Of a stretch of 64,000 bases of DNA, positions 39,339 to 49,784 are shown piece by piece. Positions within the stretch are counted from its first letter, which is position 1, and every line of letters starts with the position of its first letter. The position numbers were made by a program, and so were the translations under genes. Source of the DNA: Pseudomonas sp. AB6 (lineage in GTDB: Bacteria > Pseudomonadota > Gammaproteobacteria > Pseudomonadales > Pseudomonadaceae); assembly GCF_034314105.1 (NCBI RefSeq), contig NZ_JAVIWJ010000001.1:3646501-3710500 (forward strand), in the 5' to 3' direction. The notes under the pieces were generated by a model, which did not search any database, was not told the DNA's origin, and saw nothing but the letters and a program-made list of their open reading frames with translations.

Positions 39339-42251
39339 TCACCCAATCTCCTCCAACACCTTGGACACACTCTCAACAAAAAATTCCACGCTGCCCCGAG
39401 TGGTACACATTGGTGGCTTGATCTTCAGGATGTTCAAATAATCGCCCGTCGGTTGCATGATGATCCCCAGTTCACGCAGTCGCTCGCACAGGTAGGTCGT
39501 TTCCTCGGTCGCAGGTTCGAGGGTTTCACGATCACGCACCAACTCCACCCCCAGATAAAACCCCGACCCATGCACCGCGCCCACTAGGGGATGTGTATCG
39601 ATCAACGCTTCTAGGCGTTTTTTGAAATGGTCGCCGACGACCCGGGCGTTCTCCCACAGCTGTTCCTTTTCCATCACATCGAGAACAGCCAACCCAATAC
39701 GACAGCTGACCGGGCTGCCGCCCGACGAGGAAAAGAAATAGCCCTCAGCCTCTAGCGCTTCGGCAATTTCTCGGCGTGTAATCACTGCGCCTAACGGATG
39801 GCCGTTGCCCATGCCTTTTGCCATGGTGATGATATCCGGCACCACCCCCTGCTGCTCAAAGCCCCAAAAATAATGACCTAATCGGCCGTACCCCACCTGT
39901 ACCTCGTCGGCGATGCACAGCCCGCCTTGGGCGCGAACCTTAGCGTAAACCTGCTGCAAATAACCCGGTGGCAACGAGATCCCGCCCGCGTTGCCATACA
40001 CCGGTTCGCAGATGAAGCCCGCGACCTGGCGCTTCTGTTCAGCGAGGTTAGCCAGCGTCAGTTCGACGCTGCGTACATACCCCGGCGCGCTGTCATCACC
40101 TCGAAACTCGCCCCGGTAGGTATTCGGCGCCATGACCGGATGCACCCAATCAGGCCGGGTGTTAAGTGCTTGTGGGTTGTCGGCAATCGAGGTGGAAATT
40201 GCATCCGTCGCCACCGACCAGCCGTGATACGCCTCCAGCACGCTGAGCATGTCGCGCCCGCCGCTGTAGGCCCAGGCCAGACGAATGGCCAGATCATTCG
40301 CTTCGGTGCCGCTGTTGACCAGAAACACCCGGTCCATTGAGTCCGGCGCTAATTCAAGCAATTGCTCGGAAAACTCGGCGATGGCGGCGTAATGAAAGCG
40401 CGAATTAGTGTTCAGTAACGACCATTGTTTAGCGGCTTCAGCCGCCATGCGCGGATGGCCATGGCCCAATACTGCAACATTGTTGAGCATGTCCAGATAA
40501 GACCGGCCTTGCATGTCGATCAAGTGGTTGCGCCAACCGCGCTCAATCTGCGGCGGCGCTTGGTAATAATGCTTTTGTGAGCGGGCGAAACTGGCGTCAC
40601 GTCGCGCCAACAGTTCCCCCGCGTCTTGAATGGGCGGCGCATCGCACTCAAAACCCAGCAGCGCCGCGGGTGAAGGACATAAGGCCTGCCATGCAGGAAC
40701 CCAACTAGGCGCGCAGAACAACGGCGGGCTGAGTTCGGCGCAACGGCACAGTTGCACCATCAACGAACCGCTGCCCTCGCCCAACATCTGACCTGCATAA
40801 ACAATTGTTCCTGAATCAATCGACGAGGCCATCCCCCATAGCCGCACCGTCATCTCATCGCCTATTAGCCAAAACGCTGCGTCGGCGGCCAAGCGCACGG
40901 TTCCGGCGAATGGCGCGTGAATCGGGGTGCCCGCCGGCAGGTACAACTCGACATGCAACGCGAAAGTGTCGGGTGCTTTGGCGGCGTTAATTTTGGTGCG
41001 CGATAGCCGATACTCGCCGTAATGAGTGGCCGCCAAACCGGTTTTAATCCCTAACTCCGTCAGCAGTCGCTCATCGATGCCGCTTTGCTCCCAGTTACCG
41101 GCGTCGAAATGCGGGCTGAGCACGCCCAAATCAATCCTCGCGAACTCGCGTTCGCCAAGGCTGGGCAACAAAGACAGAAACGTCGGCTTATCGACGTTAA
41201 GCGATTCAACGCCGACAGCCGCCAAAATAGCCGCCTCCATCAACTCAAGCGGCACCGATGTTGCCAGATCGAAAATGGCCCACTCGCTCTGGAGATTGGC
41301 CCGTATATAACTATTAGTCGGGTCAATGCTGGCTTGTTGTTCACTGCTCAGCACCAAAATAGCAGCGCGGAAAACGATCAAAGGCCACAGCGCCTGCAAT
41401 TCCTCCAATTGCAGCGGGTTGATCGCCTGGTAAGCCTCGATCGCCGGGAGGATGTACAACGGATCGCCGCCGGCATGCGGCAACAGTGCCGCACAAGTCA
41501 CTGACAGATCAGCTACTCGCCAAGTAGTGAGCAAATCGCCGAAGTCGATCAGCCCCTTTATTTGCCAATGACGCTGCACATCGCGTTGCCAGACCACGTT
41601 GTATTCGGTGATATCAAGATGAACTGCCTGCAACGGCAGCTTCGCCAGTAACGGCCGCAACCGCTGCTGCGCCTGCCTAGTCGCCAGGGTGAGAAACTCC
41701 CGCTCTTCTGGGTTCTTAATCACCGGCAATAGATACTTGATCAATGCTTGGGCATGTCGTGGGTCCCACTGCAAAGTGCGCTCCAGCCCCGGGTGCTGAA
41801 AGCTTGCCAACGCCTGATCGACACGAGCGCAAAGCTCACCGAGACCCACTACCACATTGAGACTCAAATGCGAGAGGTGGGCCAACGATTGACCGTCGAT
41901 GAACTCAAGCAACCGCGCATGCACCGCCCGGCCATCGATCTCCATTGAGAGCATCTCGCTACCGTTGCCCGCAGTCACCACGTGCGGAACCCTAATCCCA
42001 GGCACCATAGCCAGATGAGCCAAAGCCGCATGTTGCGCCTCAAGCTCTAAGGGCAAATAGTCTGCATGGCAAATCTTCAGAACATAACGCCCCGCCTCGC
42101 AATCGATGAGGTAGTTACGGTCTTGCTGGCTACCGAGTTCTTTGAGGTTACCGCGCAGACCATAGTACCGGGCAAGCAAGTGCCCGGCCTGTTCGACACT
42201 GACCTCGGGGCACGGAAGACTGGATCGACGGATCAGCGTGGCGAAGGGCAT
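39339..42251 (-). CDS. Three-domain fusion: APH-type kinase, M23-like domain, class III aminotransferase/phospholyase
   Basis: A 970-residue cytosolic protein; the start at 42251 (MPFATLIRRSS) is taken, the longer frame to 42353 being unlike protein. Residues 25-330 form an aminoglycoside/choline-type kinase, with the catalytic loop VHLDITEYNVVW and metal site LIDFGDL. Residues 420-540 look like an M23 peptidase-type barrel (LYLPAGTPIHAPFAG). Residues 565-970 are a PLP class III aminotransferase, with NSGTEANDLAIRLA, IADEVQVGYGRLG and PLP lysine in DIITMAKGMGNG. The same kinase and lyase activities act in sequence in ethanolamine and hydroxylysine breakdown in animals (ETNPPL, HYKK/PHYKPL), so phosphorylation then elimination of an amino alcohol is likely. 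Confidence 0.85.
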   Translation of the reverse strand: MPFATLIRRSSLPCPEVSVEQAGHLLARYYGLRGNLKELGSQQDRNYLIDCEAGRYVLKICHADYLPLELEAQHAALAHLAMVPGIRVPHVVTAGNGSEMLSMEIDGRAVHARLLEFIDGQSLAHLSHLSLNVVVGLGELCARVDQALASFQHPGLERTLQWDPRHAQALIKYLLPVIKNPEEREFLTLATRQAQQRLRPLLAKLPLQAVHLDITEYNVVWQRDVQRHWQIKGLIDFGDLLTTWRVADLSVTCAALLPHAGGDPLYILPAIEAYQAINPLQLEELQALWPLIVFRAAILVLSSEQQASIDPTNSYIRANLQSEWAIFDLATSVPLELMEAAILAAVGVESLNVDKPTFLSLLPSLGEREFARIDLGVLSPHFDAGNWEQSGIDERLLTELGIKTGLAATHYGEYRLSRTKINAAKAPDTFALHVELYLPAGTPIHAPFAGTVRLAADAAFWLIGDEMTVRLWGMASSIDSGTIVYAGQMLGEGSGSLMVQLCRCAELSPPLFCAPSWVPAWQALCPSPAALLGFECDAPPIQDAGELLARRDASFARSQKHYYQAPPQIERGWRNHLIDMQGRSYLDMLNNVAVLGHGHPRMAAEAAKQWSLLNTNSRFHYAAIAEFSEQLLELAPDSMDRVFLVNSGTEANDLAIRLAWAYSGGRDMLSVLEAYHGWSVATDAISTSIADNPQALNTRPDWVHPVMAPNTYRGEFRGDDSAPGYVRSVELTLANLAEQKRQVAGFICEPVYGNAGGISLPPGYLQQVYAKVRAQGGLCIADEVQVGYGRLGHYFWGFEQQGVVPDIITMAKGMGNGHPLGAVITRREIAEALEAEGYFFSSSGGSPVSCRIGLAVLDVMEKEQLWENARVVGDHFKKRLEALIDTHPLVGAVHGSGFYLGVELVRDRETLEPATEETTYLCERLRELGIIMQPTGDYLNILKIKPPMCTTRGSVEFFVESVSKVLEEIG

Positions 42252-42557
42252 ACAGATACATCCATGGTGTTTGCCGCTTATATCGCCTGTTGAAGCCGTA
42301 TTGCGCAAGTGGGACGTTTTGACTCGATGCGGGGACAATAAGCGCGATTGCAAAATATAAAATTCATATCAAATAAATCATAGTGTTAGTGACTGCACTT
42401 CACGCAACGGCAGTTTAATGACGTATTTGCCGACCCTCATCAGTTTATTTCATCACTTTCCCCGCGCTTCTTCATCAATCGCACTTGCACACGTCGCCCG
42501 CTGTCTACAAGCTATGTCTCATCCGCTTAACGTCTACCCAAGGAAGAAGGTCATTCC
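42252..42557. other. Divergent promoter region upstream of rmlB
   Basis: 306 bases between the fusion gene and rmlB with no gene. An AT-rich tract (TAAAATTCATATCAAATAAA, around 42357-42376) probably holds promoter elements. AAGGAAGAAGG lies just upstream of the rmlB ATG. Confidence 0.5.
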
Positions 42558-43640
42558 ATGAACATACTTGTTACCGGAGGCGCCGGCTTTATCGGCTCAG
42601 CGCTTATTCGGCACCTTATCGACAACACTGATCACAACGTGCTCAATTTTGACAAGCTGACCTATGCTGGCAATCTTGAATCACTGCAAAGCATTGTGAC
42701 CAACTCCCGCTACGAATTCGTCCAGGCCGACATCATTGATCAGGCCACAGTGCTGGCGGTGCTGAACCGCTTTAAACCGCACGCGATCATGCATTTGGCT
42801 GCTGAGTCCCATGTCGACCGCTCTATCGACGGGCCATCGGAATTCATTCAGACCAACATCGTCGGCACCTACAGCCTGCTTGAGGCCACTCGGTCTTATT
42901 GGAGCAAGCTACCTGAAGCCGAACGTGCGGCGTTTCGCTTCCATCACATCTCCACCGATGAGGTGTACGGCGACTTGCACGGCGTCGATGATCTATTCAC
43001 CGAAACCACGCCTTACGCGCCAAGCTCGCCCTATTCTGCCAGCAAAGCGGCATCCGACCATTTGGTTCGAGCCTGGCATCGTACGTATGGCTTGCCAGTA
43101 GTGGTCACCAACTGCTCAAACAACTATGGCCCGTTCCACTTCCCGGAAAAGCTGATTCCACTGGTGATTCTCAACGCTTTGGCCGGTAAGCCGCTGCCGG
43201 TGTACGGCAATGGTCTGCAAGTGCGTGACTGGCTGTTCGTAGAAGACCATGCCCGTGCGCTGTTTAAAGTTGTCACCGAAGGCACGGTAGGCGAGACCTA
43301 CAACATTGGCGGCCACAACGAGCAAAAGAATATCGATGTAGTGCGTGGAATCTGCGCATTGCTGGAAGAGTTGGCACCTGAACGCCCTGCTGGCGTAGCT
43401 CACTTTTCCGACTTGATAACTTATGTGACTGACCGGCCGGGCCACGACATGCGCTATGCCATCGATGCTGGAAAAATTGAGCGCGAGCTGGGCTGGACTC
43501 CAGAGGAAACCTTCGAGTCGGGCCTGCGTAAAACCGTGCAATGGTATTTGGACAATCTCGAATGGTGCCGCAGAGTTCAAGACGGCAGCTATCAAGGCGA
43601 ACGACTGGGCTTCACCGACCTTAAGGATCTAATCGCATGA
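42558..43640 (+). CDS. rmlB: dTDP-glucose 4,6-dehydratase
   Basis: A 360-residue short-chain-dehydrogenase-type enzyme, second step to dTDP-L-rhamnose. NAD site [14 protein letters not shown] at the N-terminus, THR/ASP/GLU active-site region [11 protein letters not shown] and the YxxxK pair in [14 protein letters not shown]. It starts the rmlBACD operon; each following gene overlaps its neighbour by 4 bases. Confidence 0.97.
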   Translation: MNILVTGGAGFIGSALIRHLIDNTDHNVLNFDKLTYAGNLESLQSIVTNSRYEFVQADIIDQATVLAVLNRFKPHAIMHLAAESHVDRSIDGPSEFIQTNIVGTYSLLEATRSYWSKLPEAERAAFRFHHISTDEVYGDLHGVDDLFTETTPYAPSSPYSASKAASDHLVRAWHRTYGLPVVVTNCSNNYGPFHFPEKLIPLVILNALAGKPLPVYGNGLQVRDWLFVEDHARALFKVVTEGTVGETYNIGGHNEQKNIDVVRGICALLEELAPERPAGVAHFSDLITYVTDRPGHDMRYAIDAGKIERELGWTPEETFESGLRKTVQWYLDNLEWCRRVQDGSYQGERLGFTDLKDLIA

Positions 43641-44512
43641 TAAAAGGCATCGTTCTAGCGGGAGGTTCGGGCACTCGCTTGCACCCCATCACACTCGGCG
43701 TCTCAAAACAGCTGTTGCCGGTTTATGACAAACCCATGATTTATTACCCGATTTCGGTACTGATGCTGGCTGGCATCCGAGAAATCCTGGTCATATCTAC
43801 CCCGACGGACTTACCGCAATATCGCAACCTGCTGGGGGATGGCAGCCAGTTTGGCGTGAATTTTCACTACGCCGAACAACCCAAGCCAGAAGGCTTGGCT
43901 CAAGCATTCTTGATTGGCGAAGAATTCATCGGCAACGATCCCGTTTGCTTGATCCTGGGCGACAACATCTTCCACGGCCAGCATTTCAGCGAGCAGCTGC
44001 AAAACGCATCTTTGCACCCGCAAGGCGCGACGGTATTCGGTTATTGGGTCAATGATCCTGAGCGGTTTGGCGTGGTCGATTTCGATGCGCAGGGGCGCGC
44101 GCTGTCCATCGAAGAAAAACCGAAAAACCCAAAGTCCAGCTATGCGGTAACCGGTCTCTATTTCTATGACAACAACGTCATCGAGATTGCCAAAGCAGTA
44201 AAGCCTTCCCCGCGTGGCGAGTTGGAAATTACTGATATTAACAATGCCTATCTGGAACGGGGCGACTTGCGTGTCGAGCGTTTCGGCCGCGGTTTTGCGT
44301 GGCTGGATACCGGCACCCATGACAGCCTGTTGGAAGCCTCACAATATGTTCAAACCATTGAGCACCGCCAGGGTCTCAAAGTTGCCTGCCTTGAAGAAAT
44401 TGCTTACCAAAACGGCTGGATAGATCGCGCACATTTGCTTGAGCGCGCCGACGCTTTCGGCAAAACCGGTTACGGTCAGTACTTGTTCAAGCTTGCTGAG
44501 GAGCGGCAATGA
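43637..44512 (+). CDS. rmlA: Glucose-1-phosphate thymidylyltransferase
   Basis: A 291-residue nucleotidyltransferase making dTDP-glucose, first step of the pathway. The nucleotide-binding signature [13 protein letters not shown], the metal-binding Asp in [10 protein letters not shown] and the segment [15 protein letters not shown] are present. Inhibited by dTDP-rhamnose in characterised members. Confidence 0.97.
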   Translation: MIKGIVLAGGSGTRLHPITLGVSKQLLPVYDKPMIYYPISVLMLAGIREILVISTPTDLPQYRNLLGDGSQFGVNFHYAEQPKPEGLAQAFLIGEEFIGNDPVCLILGDNIFHGQHFSEQLQNASLHPQGATVFGYWVNDPERFGVVDFDAQGRALSIEEKPKNPKSSYAVTGLYFYDNNVIEIAKAVKPSPRGELEITDINNAYLERGDLRVERFGRGFAWLDTGTHDSLLEASQYVQTIEHRQGLKVACLEEIAYQNGWIDRAHLLERADAFGKTGYGQYLFKLAEERQ

Positions 44513-45054
44513 ACGTTATGAGCACCGAACTGCCCGGCGTCCTGATTCTTGAACCCAAGGTGTTTGGCGATGAACGCGGGTTCTTCTATGAAAGCTTCAA
44601 TGCCCGTGGGTTTGAAGAAGACACCGGTATAAAAACCGCGTTTGTTCAGGACAATCATTCACGCTCGCAAAACGGCGTACTGCGTGGGCTCCATTATCAG
44701 TTGGAGCACGCGCAGGGAAAATTGGTGCGGGTGACGGCGGGCGAAGTTCTGGATGTGGCTGTAGACATACGCCGCAGTTCGCCCAACTTCGGACGCTGGG
44801 CGACGGTTCTGCTTTCAGCAGAAAACAACCGCCAGCTCTGGATTCCTGAAGGCTTCGCCCACGGGTTTGTCGTGCTGAGTGAGTACGCCGAGTTTCTCTA
44901 CAAGACCACTGACTATTACCAGCCGAGCGCCGAACGTTGTATCCGCTGGGATGATCCTGATTTAGGGATCGATTGGCAGCTCTCAACCACCCCAACCTTG
45001 TCGGCCAAGGACCAAATGGGCAAGAGGCTGAAAGACGCGGACGTATTTCCATGA
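44509..45054 (+). CDS. rmlC: dTDP-4-dehydrorhamnose 3,5-epimerase
   Basis: A 181-residue cupin-fold epimerase. Visible are [30 protein letters not shown] with the catalytic His, and [19 protein letters not shown]. The annotated start gives [10 protein letters not shown]; an internal Met three codons later would also do. Overlaps rmlD by 4 bases. Confidence 0.96.
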   Translation: MNVMSTELPGVLILEPKVFGDERGFFYESFNARGFEEDTGIKTAFVQDNHSRSQNGVLRGLHYQLEHAQGKLVRVTAGEVLDVAVDIRRSSPNFGRWATVLLSAENNRQLWIPEGFAHGFVVLSEYAEFLYKTTDYYQPSAERCIRWDDPDLGIDWQLSTTPTLSAKDQMGKRLKDADVFP

Positions 45055-45944
45055 GTACGTCTTCGTTAAAGCCGTTGCGAATTTTAATCAGCGGTCAGCA
45101 CGGCCAAGTGTCGAGCGAACTGCAAAAAAGTCTCGCAGGACTTGGCGAACTGCGGGTTTTGGGTCGCGAGCAACTGGACTTGAGTCATCCCGAAACCATT
45201 CGCGCCCAAGTGAGTTCGTGGCGTCCAGACCTGATCATTAATGCCGCTGCCCATACGGCCGTCGATCAGGCGGAAAGTGAGCCTGATTTGGCGTTCGCGA
45301 TTAATGGCACCGCCCCTGGGGTTTTCGCTGAAGAAGCGAAAAAGCTTGGCGTACCACTGATTCACTACTCCACTGACTACGTATTCGACGGCAAAAAAAA
45401 GTCGCCTTATACCGAACGAGACACGCCTGCTCCACTGGGCGTATACGGCAAAAGCAAGCTAGCAGGCGAGCGCGCCATCACAGCAGTCGGTGGTGAGCAT
45501 TTAATCCTGCGCACCAGTTGGGTCTATTCGCTGCACGGGCGCAACTTCCTGCTGACTATGCAGCGCCTGATGCAAGAGCGTGCGCATCTGCGTGTCGTAT
45601 CTGATCAGATTGGAGCGCCAACCTGGGCAGGCACCATTGCCCTTAGCACACGTTTGTTGATAGATCGCTGGCGCGAGGGCAACCCTGGCGCTTGGGGCAC
45701 TTACCACCTGACAGCGGCTGGCGAAACGTCTTGGTTCGGCTTCGCCCAAGCCATTGGCAAGCAATTGATCGAGCAAAACAAACCGTGCGCGACGCTGGAA
45801 GCGATTCCCACCAGCGCGTATCCGACCCCCGCCGAGCGCCCGCAAAACTCTCGTCTCGATTGCAGTCTTCTGCTGCGCGAATGGGAAGTATCGATGCCCG
45901 ATTGGCACCGCGCGATGCTGGAGTGCTTAGCGGGTCAACGCTAA
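45051..45944 (+). CDS. rmlD: dTDP-4-dehydrorhamnose reductase
   Basis: A 297-residue reductase giving dTDP-L-rhamnose. The start at 45051 gives the ATGA overlap; the longer frame begins inside rmlC. NAD(P) motif ILISGQHGQVSSEL, STDYVFDGKK, and YGKSKLAGERAI with the catalytic YxxxK. Rhamnose goes to LPS, exopolysaccharide or rhamnolipid; no glycosyltransferase is adjacent. Confidence 0.96.
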   Translation: MSTSSLKPLRILISGQHGQVSSELQKSLAGLGELRVLGREQLDLSHPETIRAQVSSWRPDLIINAAAHTAVDQAESEPDLAFAINGTAPGVFAEEAKKLGVPLIHYSTDYVFDGKKKSPYTERDTPAPLGVYGKSKLAGERAITAVGGEHLILRTSWVYSLHGRNFLLTMQRLMQERAHLRVVSDQIGAPTWAGTIALSTRLLIDRWREGNPGAWGTYHLTAAGETSWFGFAQAIGKQLIEQNKPCATLEAIPTSAYPTPAERPQNSRLDCSLLLREWEVSMPDWHRAMLECLAGQR

Positions 45945-45955
45945 GGCATAATGCA

Positions 45956-45996
45956 CCTGCGAAGAGCTCAACACACCGTGATGAGCTCTTCGCAGG
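45956..45996. repeat. Long perfect hairpin after rmlD
   Basis: Perfect 15-base arms CCTGCGAAGAGCTCA and TGAGCTCTTCGCAGG with an 11-base loop. No T-run follows, so it is either a factor-dependent terminator element or a REP-type repeat. Confidence 0.7.
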
Positions 45997-46089
45997 CAGC
46001 CTGTTCCCGCAGGCATCCGTTTTCTCTGTGGGACTTGGTTCATTAGCAGGCATACCTGCTTGCGGCACCACTTGGCCAACAATCGCGTC

Positions 46090-47904
46090 ATGACCCCTCC
46101 TCACACTATTGCCAGCCGCCCTCGTTGGCGCAGCCTTGCCCTGCTGGCGCTGTGCCTCGCGCCTTTGTTGTGGCCGCTGCAGCACTTGGCTGAACGTTAT
46201 TACGGCAACGAACTGATCAGTCAAAATCGGCAGACCCTGGACCTCTACGTCGCTAACCTGCTTGGCACCCTGCACCGTTACGAAGTACTGCCGCAGATCC
46301 TTAGTGATCTTCCGGCCCTACGTGCTGTTTTGTTGGATCCGCAGCAACCCCTCACTCAGGAAAACGCCAACCGCCTACTCAAAGATGTTAACCAGCAAAC
46401 CGGGGCCGACGTCATGTACTTGATGGACCCCAGCGGAAAAACGCTGGCGGCCTCTAACTGGGACCAGCACGACAGCTTCGTGGGCCGCAACTTCGCTTTT
46501 CGGCCTTATTTCATCGACGCTATGGCCGGCCGACTCGGTCGTTTTTTTGGCCTGGGAACGACGTCGGCCAAGCGCGGGTATTTCTTCGCCGCAGCGGTGC
46601 ATGATCGTGATCGAGTGGTCGGCGCACTGGTAGTAAAAGTCGACTTGGACCGCACCGAAACCTTGTGGGGTAAAACGCCGGAGCAATTGCTCCTGACTGA
46701 CCATAACGGTGTCGTTATTCTGACCTCCAACCCCGAATGGCGTTTTCGCGCTACGCGCCCGTTGAGTGAAGAGGAACAGAAAGCCATCGCCGCCATCCAA
46801 CCGTATCCGACCCGAAACCCGAAACCGCTGAACATCAATGCAAAGGCGTGGATCACTCAAACCCAGCCAATTGGTGAAATCGGTTGGAGCGTAAACATTC
46901 TCGCGCCCCGCGCACTGGTGGATCGGCCGGTGCGGACGGTGGTCGCTGTCGGCGGTGCAGCATTGTTGGTGCTTATGCTGCTGCTGGGCTTAATAATGCA
47001 AAGACGACGCCATTATCTGGACCGAATTGCCTTCGAAGCCAAAGGTCGGCACGAGTTGGAAATGCGCGTTATTGAACGCACCAGTGACCTTGAAGGCTTG
47101 AACGGTCGGCTAAAACAACAGGTGCTAGAACGCGAACAGGCACAACAGGAGTTGGTGCGAGCGCAAGACGAACTGGTTCAGGCCGGCAAGCTCTCGGCGC
47201 TAGGCACCATGTCAGCAAGCATCAGCCATGAGCTGAACCAGCCACTGGCGGCGATTCGCAGTTACGCAGAAAACGCCGAGGTGCTACTCAACCATGAGCG
47301 CACCGACGACGCCCGCAGCAACCTTAGGCTAATCAGCGAACTGACGGCGCGCATGGCATCTATCATCGCCCACTTACGCGCGTTCGCCCGCCGTGACCGG
47401 CACGCGCCGGAAAGCGTAGCGCTTCAACCGGCACTGGATGACGCCTTGGCGCTACTCGCCAAGCGTCGTCAAGCGATGGAAGTCGAATTGATCCGCGACC
47501 TGCCTGATGCCACTTTATGGGTGCAAGCGGGTGAAACTCGCCTTCGTCAAGTGCTCGGCAATGTTTTAGCCAATGCCCTTGATGCCCTCACAGAAAAAGG
47601 GCCTCCCCGTAAACTCTGGCTCAGCGCCGAACAGACCGCAGACGGCGTTAATCTGTCGATTCGCGACAACGGACCGGGGTTTTCCAAAGAAGCACTAATG
47701 CGTGCTCGGGAACCATTTTTCACTACCAAGACCCGTACTCAAGGCCTAGGTCTCGGCTTGGCCATTTGCGACACCCTGATGCGCGCATTGGACGGCGAAC
47801 TACTGATCACCAACCACCCCAGCGGCGGCGCAGTATTGACACTGCGACTACGCGCCGGTGCATCCGGAATTAGCCTTCAACCGCCAGAGGATTTATCTGC
47901 ATGA
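46090..47904 (+). CDS. dctB: C4-dicarboxylate sensor histidine kinase DctB
   Basis: A 604-residue membrane kinase; the ATG at 46090 is chosen, although a TTG at 46060 is in frame and neither has a strong ribosome site. First membrane helix at residues 15-33, a periplasmic double-PAS (dCache) sensor at 40-275 (DVMYLMDPSGKTLAASNW, VGRNFAFRPYF), a second helix at 282-302, then a coiled linker, H-box SASISHELNQPLAAIRSYAE and ATPase domain (LGLGLAICDTL). It senses dicarboxylates and phosphorylates DctD. The transporter dctA is not in the window. Confidence 0.92.
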   Translation: MTPPHTIASRPRWRSLALLALCLAPLLWPLQHLAERYYGNELISQNRQTLDLYVANLLGTLHRYEVLPQILSDLPALRAVLLDPQQPLTQENANRLLKDVNQQTGADVMYLMDPSGKTLAASNWDQHDSFVGRNFAFRPYFIDAMAGRLGRFFGLGTTSAKRGYFFAAAVHDRDRVVGALVVKVDLDRTETLWGKTPEQLLLTDHNGVVILTSNPEWRFRATRPLSEEEQKAIAAIQPYPTRNPKPLNINAKAWITQTQPIGEIGWSVNILAPRALVDRPVRTVVAVGGAALLVLMLLLGLIMQRRRHYLDRIAFEAKGRHELEMRVIERTSDLEGLNGRLKQQVLEREQAQQELVRAQDELVQAGKLSALGTMSASISHELNQPLAAIRSYAENAEVLLNHERTDDARSNLRLISELTARMASIIAHLRAFARRDRHAPESVALQPALDDALALLAKRRQAMEVELIRDLPDATLWVQAGETRLRQVLGNVLANALDALTEKGPPRKLWLSAEQTADGVNLSIRDNGPGFSKEALMRAREPFFTTKTRTQGLGLGLAICDTLMRALDGELLITNHPSGGAVLTLRLRAGASGISLQPPEDLSA

Positions 47905-49286
47905 GCACCGACCAGGCCGTCGATAGCCGGATTCAAGTGGTGCTGATCGATGACGATCCGCATTTAAGGGGCGCCCTCGGTCAGACCCTGGATTTGGCGG
48001 GCCTGAAAGTGCTACCGCTGACCGAAGCTACAGGATTGGCTGGACGGATCGAGCGCGATTGGCCAGGCGTCATCGTCAGCGACATCCGCATGCCGGGCAT
48101 GGACGGCCTTGAGCTGCTTGCGCAATTGCGTATCCAGGATTCGGAATTACCCGTGCTTTTGATCACCGGACATGGCGACGTGCCACTCGCTGTCCAGGCG
48201 ATGCGGGCAGGAGCCTATGATTTTTTGGAAAAACCCTTTGCCAGTGACGCCCTGCTCGACAGCGTGCGTCGGGCGTTGGACGTGCGCCGTTTGGTGCTAG
48301 ACAACCGCAGCCTGCGCTTGGCCTTGAGCGACCGCCATCAACTGAGCGCGCGGTTGGTCGGCCAATCCGCACCGATTTTGCGCCTGCGTGAACAAATCGG
48401 CGCACTGGCCGCAACCAAGGCCGACGTGCTGATTCTCGGCGAAACTGGCTCAGGCAAAGAAGTGGTGGCCCGTGCGCTGCACGACCTGTCCAGCCGCCGA
48501 ACAGGGCCGTTCGTTGCGATCAACGCTGGGGCACTGGCCGAGTCGGTAGTCGAAAGCGAGTTGTTCGGCCATGAGCCAGGCGCGTTTACCGGAGCGCAAA
48601 AACGCCGGATCGGTAAATTCGAGTTCGCCAACGGTGGCACCTTGTTTCTCGATGAAATCGAAAGCATGAGCCTTGAGGTTCAGGTCAAGCTGCTGCGCCT
48701 GCTGCAGGAACGAGTGGTCGAGCGCTTGGGTGGCAATCAACTCATCCCTCTGGACATCCGAGTGATTGCCGCGACCAAGGAAGACCTGCGTCAGGCCTCG
48801 GATCAAGGCCGCTTCCGCGCCGACTTGTACTACCGACTCAACGTCGCCCCGCTGAAAATTCCACCTCTGCGTGAGCGCGGCGAAGATGCATTGGTGCTGT
48901 TTCAGCATTTCGCCGAGTCAGCCAGCATCCGTCATGGTCTGCCTAAGCACGACCTGCAACCCAGCCAACGTGCCTTGCTGTTACGCCACACTTGGCCTGG
49001 CAACGTTCGAGAGTTGCAAAACGCTGCTGAGCGCTTTGCCCTAGGGCTGGAGCTGGCATTGGAAGGCAATGAACTGCCTAACATGCCTGAGGCCAGTGGA
49101 GGTCTGAGCGAGCAAGTTGAAAGTTTCGAGCGGTCGCTCATCGCTGCTGAGCTGGCACGGCCTCATACTTCGGTGCGCAGCCTCGCTGAAGCCTTGGGCT
49201 TGCCGCGCAAAACCCTGCACGACAAGTTGCGCAAACACGGCTTGAGTTTTGGTGACAGCAACAGCGCAGCCGATGAACTCGATTGA
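47901..49286 (+). CDS. dctD: Sigma-54-dependent response regulator DctD
   Basis: A 461-residue NtrC-type activator overlapping dctB (ATGA). Receiver domain with acidic DDDPHL and phospho-acceptor Asp in VIVSDIRMPGMDG; AAA+ domain with Walker A GETGSGKE, sigma-54 contact loop GAFTGA and Walker B FLDEIESM; C-terminal Fis-type helix-turn-helix (AEALGLPRKTLHDKLRKHG). It should activate dctA elsewhere in the genome. Confidence 0.94.
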   Translation: MSTDQAVDSRIQVVLIDDDPHLRGALGQTLDLAGLKVLPLTEATGLAGRIERDWPGVIVSDIRMPGMDGLELLAQLRIQDSELPVLLITGHGDVPLAVQAMRAGAYDFLEKPFASDALLDSVRRALDVRRLVLDNRSLRLALSDRHQLSARLVGQSAPILRLREQIGALAATKADVLILGETGSGKEVVARALHDLSSRRTGPFVAINAGALAESVVESELFGHEPGAFTGAQKRRIGKFEFANGGTLFLDEIESMSLEVQVKLLRLLQERVVERLGGNQLIPLDIRVIAATKEDLRQASDQGRFRADLYYRLNVAPLKIPPLRERGEDALVLFQHFAESASIRHGLPKHDLQPSQRALLLRHTWPGNVRELQNAAERFALGLELALEGNELPNMPEASGGLSEQVESFERSLIAAELARPHTSVRSLAEALGLPRKTLHDKLRKHGLSFGDSNSAADELD

Positions 49287-49301
49287 TCGCAAGGACCCCG
49301 C

Positions 49302-49757
49302 ATGAATACCCATAGCCACGCGCTAGAACAGGTGCTCCATCATGACATTCCGCTGACCCAAGAGATGGGTCTTAAGGTGCTGAGCTGGCGCAACCACCAA
49401 TTACGCCTGCACTTGCCACTGGAACCTAACATCAACCACAAAAGCACGATGTTCGGTGGCAGCCTGTATTGCTGCGCCGTGCTCGCCGGTTGGGGCTGGA
49501 TGCATTTGCGTCTGCGCGAAGCAGGGATTGAAGACGGGCACATTGTTATTCAAGAAGGACAGATCAGTTACCCGCTGCCCGTCACCACCGACGCCATCGC
49601 CACCTGCACAGCGCCGGAACCGGCCGTTTGGGAAAAATTTTTGCGAACCTATGAACGCTATGGCCGAGCGCGCCTGACGTTACCCACGCATATCGTCAAT
49701 CAGGGCAGTGAAGACGTGGCGGTGAGCTTTAGCGGGCAGTTTGTGTTGCACCGCTAA
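49302..49757 (+). CDS. Hot-dog thioesterase, YiiD C-terminal type
   Basis: A 151-residue protein with AAGGA upstream of its ATG, 15 bases after dctD. It has NINHKSTMFGGSLYCCAVLAG, the family motif around the active site, and ISYPLPVTTDAIATC. Acyl substrate unknown. Possibly co-transcribed with dctBD by spacing only. Confidence 0.85.
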   Translation: MNTHSHALEQVLHHDIPLTQEMGLKVLSWRNHQLRLHLPLEPNINHKSTMFGGSLYCCAVLAGWGWMHLRLREAGIEDGHIVIQEGQISYPLPVTTDAIATCTAPEPAVWEKFLRTYERYGRARLTLPTHIVNQGSEDVAVSFSGQFVLHR

Positions 49758-49784
49758 AAGGCAACCGCGAACGACACCCGGTGT

